64,000 nt of DNA from Solen grandis (Eukaryota; Mollusca; Bivalvia; Adapedonta; Solenidae), in NCBI GenBank assembly GCA_021229015.1, contig CM037792.1, positions 43,529,880-43,593,879 on the forward strand. Reading direction: 5' to 3'. Below, piece after piece: positions 34,411-46,030 of the stretch. Positions within the stretch are counted from its first letter, which is position 1. Each line of letters opens with the position of its first letter. Made by a program: the position numbers and the translations under genes. Below the pieces are notes generated by a model. The model was given only the letters and a program-made list of their open reading frames with translations. It made no database searches and had not been told where the DNA came from.

Positions 34411-37400
34411 GGGCCCAAAATACCAAGAAACCTCGATTTGATTAATATCTGCTTATAACTCTCTTTTTTTATGAGATATTAAGAATTTTGTAAATGCAAT
34501 AGACCTTTTTTCAATTTTTAATTTTCATGTAATGCAAACAAAAAAACCAGTACTGTTCTTATAATTACTTCTTTAAATTTTTCATCAACATGAACAATGA
34601 ACTGCACCCCCAACCCCAATTATCTTTAGACTTGTCTTCCTAGTTTGTATGTTCAATTTTTAACAAGTTTGAACATATTCATGCGATATATAAACCAACG
34701 TATCAATACACGTACATATCATTCCTTTATATTTAATTGAAGCTTAAAAACATTCTAGACAATAAAACACTAAAAAGAACCCCACACTCTACCTCAGAGG
34801 TTTTTAATGACTCAAGGCTTTTTTTTATCAAGATCAAGACCTAACAATGAGGTCAGTTATTCATAATAGGTAAGACAAAAAACCAAAAAGCCACATCAAT
34901 AAAAACCAGCGGCTTCTCCTCACATATAGTGTTCATATTTACAACAATAATGAAAGGACTGTCATTTCCCAAATAGCCTTGCACAGCCGACATACCCCAG
35001 TAGGGTTTCTGGCACTTGTGTTTTACTAGCACGAGGTGTAGGTCAATGTAATAAAAAGGTTTTTAAATGTTAAGAATAGCAGTTTTAAATACCTATCCAG
35101 AGCCATGACCCAAATTCGCGTCAAGATTTCATCAGGGTAGGCAAAACAAATTTTTAAAAATGGACTATTTGACTGGGACTTTCCATAGAGAACAAAAAGT
35201 GGGCAAAATTTACTCTAAAAAATATGCCTTTTAAATAATTGCATTACTACTGCTGATACATTAATAACCAATAACAAGAGGGCCATGATGGCCCTGGTTG
35301 CTCCCTGTATCATTAGGCTATGTAAAATCAAGTGACCCCTGGGCAGAGCCAAAATTTTGACCCCAGGGTCATGATTTGAAACAAAAACTGGTAGAGGTCT
35401 ATAGCCCATGTTACATACCAAATATCTAAACTCCAGACCTTGTGGTTTTTGAGAAAAAAAATTCTAGCTTTTTTCCAAAATAAGTCAATGAAAATCAAGT
35501 GATCCCTGGGCGGGGCCAATTTTCACCAAATATCTGAAAGCCAGGTCATGGTTTTCCTTAGTTTCCTAAAAAGGACTTTTTTCAAGTTATTTCTATATTA
35601 GCCTATTTAAATCAGGTGACCCCAATGGCGGGGCCAAATTTGACCCCAGGGCCATGATTTGAATAAATTTAAATATAGATCCCTAACAATGCATGATTCA
35701 GATTTGAACAACTTGGTAGAGGTCTATTAGCCCATGTCCATTACCAAATATCTGAACTCCAGGCTTTGTGATTTCTGAGATTTTCAGGTTTTTTCCTATA
35801 TTAGTCTATGTAAATCAAGTGACCCCTGGGGTGGGGCCAATTCTGACCCCGGGCCATAATTTGAAAAAAAAATGTAGAAGAGATCCACTAGACAAATGCT
35901 ACACGCCAAATATCTAAAATTTTTTCCTATATTAGCCTATGAAAATCAGGGCCCCCTTTTTTGGGGGGCCAAATTTGACCCAATGGTCATGATTTGTAAA
36001 AACATTGTAGAGACCCAGAACAATGCTAACATACCAAATATCTAAACCCCAGGCCTTGTGGTTTCTGAGAAGAAAATTTTTCAATTTTTTTTCTATATTA
36101 GCCTATGTAAAATCAGGTGCCCCTTTTTCGGGGCCAAATTTTGACCCCAGGGCCATGATTTGAACAAACTTGGTAGTAAACTACTAGACAATGCTGCACA
36201 CCCAAATATCTAAACCCCAGGCCTTGTGGTTTCGAAAGAAGTTTTTTTCAAGTTTTTCCTATATTAGCCAGTTAAATCAAGTGACCCCCCGGGGCGGGGG
36301 CCAATTTTGACCCCAGGGCCAAAACCAATTTTGAACAATCTTGGTAGAGTGTCCAAAATCATGCTACATACCAAAAATCAAAAGGCTAGGCCCTTGTGGT
36401 TTCGGAGAAGAAGATTTTTTCAATTTTTTTCCATTTTAGCTTAGGGTTAAACCCAAGTGACCCCTGGGGGGGGGTCAATTTTTGACCCCAGGGCCAAATT
36501 TGAACAATCTTGGAGAGAGTCATAAATCATGCACATACCAACAAGAGGGCCATGATGGCCCTGAAACGCTCACCTGAGTACCATTGCTACAACTGATTAC
36601 AAGGTTTTTAAACAGACAAGAATTCAAAACTCAATCTTAATATAAGCCTGGGCCTTATGGTTTCAGAGGAGAAGACTTAGTGCGGGGTCATTTATCTCCA
36701 AAGGGCCACCATTACCAAAAATCTAAGCTATAGGCCTTATGGATTCATAGTAGAAGATTTTTTTTTAAGATTTTCCTATATAACTCTATGTTAACAAGTG
36801 ACCCATGGTGCGGGGGCATTTATCACCATAAGGGCCCTGATTTGTACAAAACTTGGTAAGAACTATAAGAGATGCTACATACCAAATATCTAAAACGTAG
36901 GCCTTATGGATTCATAGAAGAGGATTTTTAAAATTTTCCTATATAACTCTATGTTAAACAAGTGACCCCTGGTGGCGGGGCATTTATCACCATTGGGTCT
37001 GATTTGAAAAAATCTTGGTAATGAACCATTAAAGATGCTACATACCAAAAATTTTAACTCTAGGCCTTATGGATTCATAGAAAAGATTTTTAAAGTTTTT
37101 CCTATATAAATCTAAAGTAAAACAAGTGACCCCGGGCGGGGGCATTTTTCACCGTTTGGCTATGATTTGAACAATCTTGGTAATAACCATTAGATGATGC
37201 TACAATGAAAAATCTAAGCCTTAGGGCCCTTTTGGATTCATTGAAGAAGATTTTTAAAGTTTTCCTATAAAATCTATTAAAACAAGTACCCCTGGCGGGG
37301 GCATTTTATCACCATAGGGCTAAAATTTGAAAAAATCTTGGTAATGAACCATAAGAGAAGCAAAAATAACAAAAAATCTAAGCTTTTAGGCCCAATGGAA

Positions 37401-37560
37401 TCATAGAAGAAATTTTTAAAGATTTTCCCATATAACCAATGTAAAACATGCAGAAGTACAGCAAGATCATCTAAAAACCCGCGGGGGATTTATCACCATA
37501 GGGTCATGATTTTGTAATTTAGGACAAATAACTTAAAAAAATTGACCATTTAGGACAACT
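31480..37560. other. Low-quality consensus region
   Basis: Homopolymer runs (blocks of a/t/c/g of 5-20) are far denser than elsewhere. Known modules can be followed but with many one-base indels. The clean elements A12 (38878-40643) and A14 (42921-44959) show what the same modules look like. Open frames here should not be trusted. Typical of an uncorrected long-read stretch or gap fill. Confidence 0.85.
35273..36539 (+). mobile_element. Family A element A10, noisy
   Basis: AACAAGAG, GGGCCATGATGGCCC hairpin, then TTGCTCCCTG. Core is the same 'gtgacccctgggcagagccaa', 'ccaaatatctaaactccag' series as A12. No right end; runs directly into A11. Confidence 0.75.
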
Positions 37561-37736
37561 GTCCTAAGGAAAGTGGGTCCAATCTGAATCACTGAATACC
37601 AATTACTAACATTACGAGTCATACTGAATACATGCAGAAGTACAGCAAGATCATCTAAATTCAACACAAAAACTGTACCTGCCATCCAAACTTTGAAGGT
37701 CATAGCTCTAATAAGTCTATGTAAAATCAAGTGACT
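36540..37736 (+). mobile_element. Family A element A11, noisy and truncated
   Basis: AACAAGAG, GGGCCATGATGGCCC hairpin, CGCTCACCTGAG. The core resembles A14 ('tatggattcatagaagaagat', 'acaagtgacccctggtgcggg') with errors. It ends abruptly at 'gtaaaatcaagtgac', where the inverted intron fragment starts. A 29-bp sequence (from catgcagaagtacagcaaga) occurs twice, at about 37448 and 37631. Confidence 0.75.
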
Positions 37737-38100
37737 GTATTTGAGGAATCATTGGCATGTAAAAATTAAATACATTTATATTTGTTGATACCTTAGTGTC
37801 GTCTTTTCATTAATTATTTTGTTACATTTAGCCTTTAATAGTACTTTTTAAACATAGAATAGGTTTAACCATTACAATAAAGAATACGATCATATCTTTC
37901 ATTGTGAGAATTAAGTCAGAAGTAAGTTTTTTGGGGGTTTTTTACCGATAATATGATTGAAACCCTTTGTTTGAGTTTGTGTATACGGCTGTGTTGCGTA
38001 TTTTTTACATTCTTGTAATAAACACTAAACATTATGCCGTGGTTCTCCAAATTAATAATTACAGAGAAAAAGAACAACACAGAAACAAACAAAATCGGCT
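37737..38100 (-). repeat. Inverted third copy of intron segment
   Basis: The reverse complement matches 58690-59043 (and copy 1 flanking A2), for example 'gattcctcaaatac', 'aaggtatcaacaa', 'aaacaaagggtttcaatca', 'ttggagaaccacggcataatg', with clearly more differences than between the two main copies. It lacks the A2 insertion. It is cut at the N gap on one side and by repeat sequence on the other. Confidence 0.9.
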
Positions 38101-38200
38101 NNNNNNNNNNNNNNNNNNNNNNNNNNNNNNNNNNNNNNNNNNNNNNNNNNNNNNNNNNNNNNNNNNNNNNNNNNNNNNNNNNNNNNNNNNNNNNNNNNNN
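38101..38200. other. Assembly gap of 100 N
   Basis: Exactly 100 N, the usual placeholder for a scaffold join of unknown size. Confidence 1.
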
Positions 38201-38232
38201 TCACCTTGAGCACGTGCTCAAGTAAGCTAAAT
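38201..38232 (+). mobile_element. Right end of a family A element, cut by the gap
   Basis: TCACCTTGAGCACGTGCTCA followed by AGTAAGCTAA; a loop-less version of the terminal hairpin. The rest lies in the gap. Confidence 0.8.
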
Positions 38233-38877
38233 TCAAAGGCCCATAACTCTGTCAACTTTAACGAAGGTTCAATAAAAATACCCAGGTGCACAAGTTCATG
38301 TCCTGAATAATATATCCTTGAAGTTTCAAGCCTTTAGTACAATTACTTTCAGAGTTACATGTGCCATAAGCATAAAATTCCATATTTTTCAAAAACAAAG
38401 GCCCATAACTCTGTCAACTTCAACAAAGGTTCGATAAAAATTTTACAACAAAGCGTCTTAACCAGTTCAGGATATCAATTTTGTTAAGTTCAGAAAATGA
38501 AATAAGCGCATGCCCAAAGGAAGAATGTGATCAGCAAAGTGATGGAAATTGAAAATCTTAACATAGATTTTATAACTAGAGATTTGTTTTCATAGAAAAC
38601 TTATGTCTTCCCCCACCCCTTTCCCCTCACACATACAAGTACACTGGCACACAGTGACATACCAACAAGAGTCCTCTCATCAATTTTGTTTAAACAGCAT
38701 AAGCAGAACAGAAGTTATCTTATCAGAAATTATGAAAAGGGGGAATAACTCAAAATTACTGAGACCAGAGTTATGAACCTTGTGCATGACACTTTTTCTC
38801 ATTGATTTCTTTCCATAAATGATTTTATTTCAATAGCATGAGTCTAACAGGAGTTATCCTAAGGACACAAAATTTTA
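38233..38877. other. Repeat core fragment and unique sequence
   Basis: 38233-38460 is the same core as 4060-4545 ('ggcccataactctgtcaactt', 'gttcatgtcctgaataatat'). The rest has no recognisable gene. Confidence 0.6.
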
Positions 38878-40643
38878 TAAAAGAGGACCATGATGGCCTG
38901 GATCGCTCACCTGGTATCATAAGGCTATGTAAAATCAAGTGACCCCTGGGGCAGAGCCAATTTTGACCCCAGGGTCATGATTTGAACAACTTGGTAGAGG
39001 TCTATTAGCCCATGTTACAAACCAAACATCTAAACTCCAGACCTTGTGGTTTTTGAGAAGAAAATTTTTCTAGTTTTTTTCCAAAATAAGTCTTATGTAA
39101 AATCAAGTGATCCCTGGGGCAGGGCCAATTTTCACCAAATATCTAAACCCCAGGCCATGTGTTTTCTAGTTTTCTAAAAAGAAGAATTTTCAAGTTATTT
39201 CTATATTAGCCTATGTAAAATCAGGTGACCCATATGGCCAGGCCAGATTTGACCCCGGGCCCATGATTTGAACAAACTAAGTATAGATCCACTAAACAAT
39301 GCATGATTCATGATTTGAACAAACTTGGTAGAGGTCTATTAGCCCATGTTACATACCAAATATCTGAACTCCAGGCTTTGTGATTTCTGAGAAGAAGATT
39401 TTTTTCAGGTTGCCCCTATATTAGTCTATGTTAAATCAAGTGACCCTGGGGTGGGGCCAATTTTGACCCCAGGGTCATGATTTGAACAAACTTAGAAGAG
39501 ATCCACTAGACAATGCTACACACCAGGCCTTGTGGTTTCTGAGAAGATTTTTCAAGTTTTCCCCTATATTAGCCTATGTAAAATCAGGGACCCCTTTGGT
39601 GGGGCCAAATTTGACCCAATGGTCATGATTTTTAAAAACGTGGTAGAGACCCAGTAGACAATGCTACATACCAAATATCTAAACTCCAGGCCTTGTGGTT
39701 TCTGAGAAGAAGATTTTTCAAGGTTTTTTTTTTCTATATTAGCCTGTGTTTAATCAAGTGACCCCTGGTGCTGGGCGGATTTTGACCCCAGGGCCATGAT
39801 TTGAACAAACTTGGTAGTGATCTACTAGACAATTCTGCACACCAAATATCTAAACACCAGGCCTTGTGGTTTCTGAGAAGATTTTTCAAGTTTTTTTTCT
39901 ATATTAGCCTATGTTTAATCAAGTGACCCCTGGGGCGGGGCCTATTTTGACCCTAGGGTCATGATTTGAACAAACTTGATAGAGATCCACTAGACAATGC
40001 TACACACCAAATATCTTAACTCTATGCCTTGTGGTTTCGGAGAAGAAGATTTTTCAAGCTTTTTCTCCTATATTAGCCTATGTTAAATCAGGTGACCCCT
40101 TGGCAGGGCCAAATTTGACCCCAGGGCCATGATTTGAACAAACTTGGTTGTGATCTCCTAGACAATGCTTCACACTAAATATCTAAACCCCAGGCCTTGT
40201 GGTTTCTGAGAAGAAGATTTTTCAAGTTTTTCCTATATTAGCCTATGTTAAATCAAGTGACGGCTGGGGCGGGGCCAATTTTGACCCCAGGGTCATGATT
40301 TGAACAATCTTGTAGAGAGTCATAAGATCATGCTACATACCAAAAATCAATAGGCTAGGCCTTGTGGTTTCAGAGAAGAAGGTTTTTAAAATTTTCATTT
40401 TTAAAATCTATTTTTAGCTCCTGTGACCTAGATTTTTTACCGATCAAAATAATTTTAACAACTTTGGTAAAGGGCCCCATAATGAACATTCCTGTGAAGT
40501 TTTATCAAAATCCAGTGAGTAGTTTAGAAGGAGATGTTAATTAAAGAAATTGTTGATGACGCACGCACGCACGGACGACGGATGACGGACAAAAGTCGAT
40601 CATAAAAAGCTCACCATGAGCATGTTGTGCTCAGGTGAGCTAA
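38878..40643 (+). mobile_element. Family A element A12
   Basis: Degraded left end (AAAAGAGGACCATGATGGCC, then GATCGCTCACCTGG). About nine modules of the 'atcaagtgacccctggggc', 'tttgaccccagggtcatgatttg', 'caggccttgtggtttctgag' type, then a module shared with A6, a CACGCACGGACGACGG tract and CTCACC ATGAGCATGTTGTGCTCA GGTGAGCTAA. Confidence 0.88.
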
Positions 40644-41367
40644 AAAGGGGGAAAACTCTGACAAGAAATCTTGGAAATGGATTATGCTCTTGTGTACTGA
40701 AATTCTTATCCATCTTCCCACCTATGAAGTTTCAAGGTTATATGTCTCATGGTGAACGAGTTATGCTACAGACAAAACTTAATTGAATATGAAATTAAAC
40801 AATGGGCAATAACTCCAAAAATATGATATGCAGAATTGTACACTGTAATTTTCCTTTGTAGTCTTTCCACCTATGACACTTATTTATTTAATACATTTCC
40901 ATGGATTGCCTAGAAAAACAGTGGATTATATCCTGAAAAATTCAGTTTTAAACAGAGAAATTATCAGGAACTTGAACCCAACCCTATGTTATAAACTGAT
41001 CGGACTGTCAATTGTGCCGGGTTTTACGCAAGAAATGATGTCATGAATAATGTCACTCATGCGAGGTAATCCCGCCAAGTTTGACATCTTTTGTGAATGA
41101 CACAGCTAATTTCTAGCCTTTAAAGCATTAAATAAAAAGAAAAAAAATTGTTTTTGTGAAAGATCGATGTATAATTTCATTCGTGAACATAAAAAGATGC
41201 ATTTTCACTTGTGGCTTCGCCACTCGTGAAACATCACCTTTTATGTTCACCCAGTGAAATTATTAATCGATCATACACCAAACTAATCAATTATCCTGCA
41301 TATGTCTCATAGTGCAGGAATAATGCTCTAGACAAAATAATGAAATTTAATAAAGGGCAATAACTCA
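40644..41367. other. Diverged family C-like core and foldback
   Basis: 40660-40880 resembles the family C core ('cacctatgaagtttcaaggtt', 'gagttatgct'). A foldback element lies at 41161-41275. No gene. Confidence 0.5.
41161..41275. repeat. Foldback / long hairpin
   Basis: Imperfect inverted repeat with arms of about 55 nt. The left arm starts AGATCGATGTATAATTTCAT and ends CACTTGTGGC; after a TTC loop, the right arm starts GCCACTCGTG and ends TTAATCGATCA. Probably a small palindromic MITE; no target duplication could be fixed. Confidence 0.8.
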
Positions 41368-42913
41368 AACAAGAGGGCCATGATGGCCCTAAATCGCTCA
41401 CCTGAGATAAATATCCTTCAATGCCAAACATGGTAAACATACTGCTTTAGAAATAGAGATGCTGAGGCGTAAACAGTGAAATTTGAGGTTTTCAGAAATT
41501 TCTTAGAGTGCTAACAAAGCCAAATAAGCCATTTTTATCATTTCAAAAGGGGCATAACTCCTGTCCTAACGGGCAAATATCAGCCAAAATTCAAAATTAT
41601 GACACTTAACATTGTCATACATTTTAGAGATGATTGGTTAAGAAGGCCCTAGATCGCTCACCTGAGTACAGGGTTACATATTAACCTGTACTAAACATGG
41701 CCAGGTAAAACAGAGTTCCTTATGTATCAAGTTTAAATAACAAACTTTAGTTTAAATTACTTTAGTAAGTTAAGTTTTGCCACATGATCATTCCTGCAAA
41801 ATTTGTTCAATTTTTTATACCTGTTTCATAGGAGATGTTTAAAGATCTCACAATATACATATAAGGCAAATTAGCCCCACCCCTGGCAGCCATGTTTTAA
41901 GGCAGATCCAAATAATTTTAGCATCTTTGGTAAATAGTCAGCCAAGGATCATCCCTGCAAAATTTGATCAAATTCTGTGCAGCTGTTTCAGAGGAGATGT
42001 CGTTTAAAGATTTCACTATATACATATAAGGCAAATTAGCCCCGCCCCTGGTGGCCATGTTTTTTTGCAGATCCAAATAATTTTAGCAACTTTGGTAGAT
42101 GGTCACCCTAGGATCATTCCTGTAAAATTTGATCAAATTCTGAGCAGCTGTTTCAGAGGAGATGTCGTTTAAAGATTTCACTATATACATATAAGGCAAA
42201 TTAGCCCCGCCCCTGGCAGCCATGTTTTTTGGCAGATCCAAATAATTTTAGCAACTTTGGTAGATGGTCACGCAAGGATAATTCCTCCAAAATTTGATCA
42301 AATTCTGTGCAGCTGTTTCAGAGGAGATGTCGTTTAAAGATTTCACTATATACATATAAGGCAAATTAGCCCCGCCCCTGGCGGCCATGTTTTTTGGCAG
42401 ATCCAAATAATTTTAGCAACTTTGGTAGATGGTCATGCAATGATCATCCCTGCAAAATTTGATCAAATTCTGTTCAGCTGTTTCAGAGAAGATGTCGTTT
42501 TAAAAATTCAATATATTCATATAAGGCAAATTAGCCCCGCCCCTGGCAGCCATGTTTTTTGGCGGATCCAAATAATTTTAGCAACTTTGGTAGATGGTCA
42601 CCCAAGGATAATTCCTGCAAAATTTGATCATATTCTGTGCAGCTGTTTCAGAGGAGATGTCGTTTAAAGATTTCACTATATACATATAAGGCAAATTAGC
42701 CCCGCCCCTGGCGGCCATGTTTTTTGGCAGATCCAAATAATTTTAGCAACTTTAGTAGAGGGTACCCAAGGAACATCTGTACCAAGTTACATTGAATTCT
42801 GTCCAGTGGTTTCAGAGGAGATGTCGTTTAAAGAAAATTGTTGACGACGCACGACGACGGACGAAGGGCGATCACAAAAGCTCACTTGAGCACAAAGTGC
42901 TCAGGTGAGCTAA
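41368..42913 (+). mobile_element. Family A element A13, composite
   Basis: AACAAGAG, GGGCCATGATGGCCC hairpin, CGCTCACCTGAG. At about 41645 a second partial left end (GGCCCTAGATCGCTCACCTGAG minus its first bases) appears inside. Then about six units of 165 bp ('ataaggcaaattagccccgcc', 'ttagcaactttggtagatgg'), a GACGACGCACGACG tract and AGCTCACTTGAGCAC/AAA/GTGCTCAGGTGAGCT + AA. Confidence 0.9.
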
Positions 42914-42920
42914 TAATAAA

Positions 42921-44959
42921 AACAAGAGGGCCATGATGGCCCTGGATCGCTCACCTGAGTAACTTGCTACAATTGATTACAAGGTTTTTAAACAGACAAG
43001 AATTCTGATATAACTCAATCTTAAACATTTTAGCCCTGACAATACTACACACCAAATATATAAGCACTGGGCCTTATGGTTTCAGAGGAGAAGACTTAGT
43101 GCGGGGGCATTTATCTCCAAAGGGCCACCATTTTGAAAATCTTGGTAATAAACCATAAGATGATGCTTCATACCAAATATCTAATCTCTAGGCCTTATGG
43201 ATTCATAGAAGAAGATTTTTTAAGATTTTCCTATATAACTCTATGTAAAACAAGTGACCCCTGGTGCGGGGTCATTTATCACCATAGGGCTATGATTTGT
43301 ACAATCTTGGTAATGAACCATAAGATGATGCTACATACCAAATATCTAACTCTAGGCCTATGGATTCATAGAAGAAGATTTTTAAGATTTTCCTATATAA
43401 CTCTATGTAAAACAAGTGACCCCTGGTGCGGGGTCATTTATCATCTTAGGGCTATGATTTGTACAATCTTGGTAATGGCCCATAAGATGATGCTACATAC
43501 CAAATATCTAAGCTCTAGGCCTAATGGATTCATAGAAGAAGATTTTTAAAGTTTTTTTTATATAACTCTATGTAAAACAAGTGACCCATGGTGCGGGGTC
43601 ATTTATCATCTTAGGGTAATGATTTGTTCAATCTTGGTAATGACCATAAGATGATGCTTCATACCAAATATCTAACTCTAGGCCTAATGGATTCATAGAA
43701 GAAGATTTTTAAACATTTTCCTATATAACTCTATGTAAAACAAGTGACCCTGGTGCGGGGGCATTTATCACTGTAGGGCTATGATTTGTACAATCTTGGT
43801 AATGAACCATAAGATGATGCTACATACCAAATATCTAATCTCTAGGCCTTATGGATTCATAGAAGAAGATTTTTAAAGCTTTTCCTATATAACTCTATGT
43901 AAAACAAGTGACCCCTATTGCGGGGGCATTTATCACCGTTTGGCTATGATTTGAACAATCTTGGTAATGAACCATTAGATGATGCTACATATGAAATATC
44001 TAAACTCTAGGCCTTATGGATTCATAGAAGAAGATTTTTAAAGTTTTTCCTATATAAATCTATGTTAAACAAGTGACCCCTGGTGCGGCGGCATTTATCA
44101 CCATAGGGCTATGATTTGAACAATCTTGGTAATGAACCATTAGATGATGCTACATATGAAATATCTAAACTCTAGGCCTTATGGATTCATAGAAGAAGAT
44201 TTTTAAAGTTTTTCCTATATAACTCTATGTAAAACAAGTGACCCATGGTGCGGGGTCATTTATCACCATAGGGTCATGATTTGTACAATCTTGGTAATGA
44301 ACCATAAGATGATGCTTCATACCAAATATCTAATCTCTAGGCCTTATGGATTCATAGAAGAAGATTTTTAAACATTTTCCTATATAACTCTATGTAAAAC
44401 AAGTGACCCCTGGTGCGGGGGCATTTATCACCGTAGGGCTATGATTTGAACAATCTTGGTAATGAACCATTAGATGATGCTACATACCAAATATCTAAGC
44501 TCTAGGCCTAATGGATTCATAGAAGAAGATTTTTAAAGATTTTCCTATATAACTCTATGTAAAACAAGTGACCCCTGGTGCGGGGTCATTTATCACCGTA
44601 GGGCTATGATTTGTACAATCTTGGTAATGGCCCATAAGATGATGCTACATACCAAATATCTAAGCTCTAGGCCTTGCAGTTTTGCAGAAGAAGATTTTCA
44701 AAGTTTGCATTTTTAAAATCTATTTTTAGCTCCTGTGACCTACTTTTTTAACCAATCTGAATAATTTGTACAACTTTGATAGAGGGCATCATAAGGATGA
44801 TTCCTGTGAAGTTTGGTCAAAATCCCTTCAGCGGTTCATGAGGAGATGTTGTTTAAAGCAAATCGTTGACGACGCACGCACGCACGCACGGACGACGGAC
44901 GACGGACAAAAGGCGATCACAATAGCTCACCATGAGCACGTTGTGCTCAGGTGAGCTAA
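42921..44959 (+). mobile_element. Family A element A14
   Basis: Begins seven bases after A13 ends. AACAAGAG, GGGCCATGATGGCCC hairpin, CGCTCACCTGAG. About ten tandem units of about 164 bp ('ctctatgtaaaacaagtgac', 'tcatttatcaccatagggc', 'aagatgatgctacataccaa'), a final different module, (CGCA)n and GACGACGG tracts, then AGCTCACCATGAGCAC/GTT/GTGCTCAGGTGAGCT + AA. The best preserved long copy. Confidence 0.95.
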
Positions 44960-45094
44960 AAATATGTGCAGAATTATGTTGCTTGTGCATGACACTTCTC
45001 CTCACCTGTGGAGTTTCAATTTTATAGCTTTGATATTTTTATGAGTTATTCTGCAAATAAAGTGTGACACACAGGCGGACAGACAACTTTGACA

Positions 45095-45578
45095 AACAAG
45101 AGGGCCAAGATGGCCCTTGATCGCTCACCTGAGAAAGATGATTGCTTAAGAAATAAAGATGCTAGAGTGTAAAAGTGAAATCTGGCTTTTTTTATGGTGA
45201 AAAGGGCATAACTTCTGAATTAACTAGTCAATATCAGTTATAATTGAACCTGATAGCGAGATTATGGGCATTAACATTGTCTTAAAGTTTAAAAAAGGTT
45301 GCTAAAAAAATGCTAGAGTGTAATCAAAGTGAAATCTGGCATTTTTTATATTAAAAGGGGCATTACTCCTGACCTAATTGACGGATCTCAGCCATAATCG
45401 AACTCAATCGAGACATTATGGTCATAAACATTGTCTTAAAGTTTAAAGATGATTGCTTAAGAAATAAAGGTAATAGAGTGTAAACACTAAAAATTGTTGA
45501 CGCAGCATTGTTGATTGTTGACGACGGACGCTCACGGGATCACAATAGCTCACCATGAGCTTTGCTCAGGTGAGCTAA
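45095..45578 (+). mobile_element. Family A element A15, short
   Basis: AACAAGAG, GGGCCA/AGA/TGGCCC, CGCTCACCTGAG. Two core units ('gaaataaagatgctagagtg', 'aaaggggcattactcctgacc') and the right end AGCTCACCATGAGC/TTT/GCTCAGGTGAGCT + AA, with a shortened inner stem. Confidence 0.92.
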
Positions 45579-45904
45579 AAACAATATGTCTCCCCCATAT
45601 AAATATGGAGGGAGACAAATTCCAAATATAGTTTTGATCCCATCTGTGACAGTATTGCCTGTGATGGGAAAACGACCCATTTTTTAACAATTACATATGG
45701 TTGCAATGGGTGACTATGCGTCCGGAGATGGGTATTGATAAAAGGTTTTACACACATATAATTAAAAATCAAATTCTTAGTCAATGATCATCATTCTTAA
45801 ATCTTCTGCTGTGGAACTTTATTCTCTTTCTACCTCAGCAAGAGAATCAGTCAGCTAATGACAACAACAACAGTAGCAGTTCGTACCAAATTGACACATC
45901 ATAC
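45579..45904. other. Possible further hairpin-ended repeat
   Basis: Directly after A15 comes AACAATATGTCTCCCCCATA then TAAATATGGAGGGAGACA, a left end resembling AACAAGAG plus hairpin (GTCTCCC../..GGGAGAC). No matching right end found before exon H. Confidence 0.4.
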
Positions 45905-46030
45905 CTGGTGCAGAAAAGTAGACCATGTCGTTATTTTCTGGTGCAGAGATGCCGAGGTTCTGCAGAATACCATTATACTGGGTCTCAATCTCGTTGTTAG
46001 AACGGTCCAATCCCAACCAGCCCTGCTTGC
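45905..46030 (-). CDS. LAMC1: Laminin gamma exon H, L4 (laminin IV) domain part
   Basis: Exon of 126 nt (2 + 41 codons + 1). It reads KQGWLGLDRSNNEIETQYNG, then ILQNLGISAPENNDMVYFSAP. This corresponds to the beginning of the laminin IV type A domain, matching the W-x-x-x-x-R...Y-F-x-A-P pattern after the fifth LE repeat of gamma chains. Acceptor GTTATAG/GCAAGC, donor CACCAG/GTATGATG. It continues exon G in phase (G + GC = Gly). It is the most 3' exon recognised; the rest of L4, the following LE repeats and the coiled coil are not found between here and the N gap. Confidence 0.88.

Noticed and set aside
42921..44959. CRISPR-like array in the 164-bp repeats
   Set aside because: Units are contiguous without spacers, in a eukaryotic transposon core.
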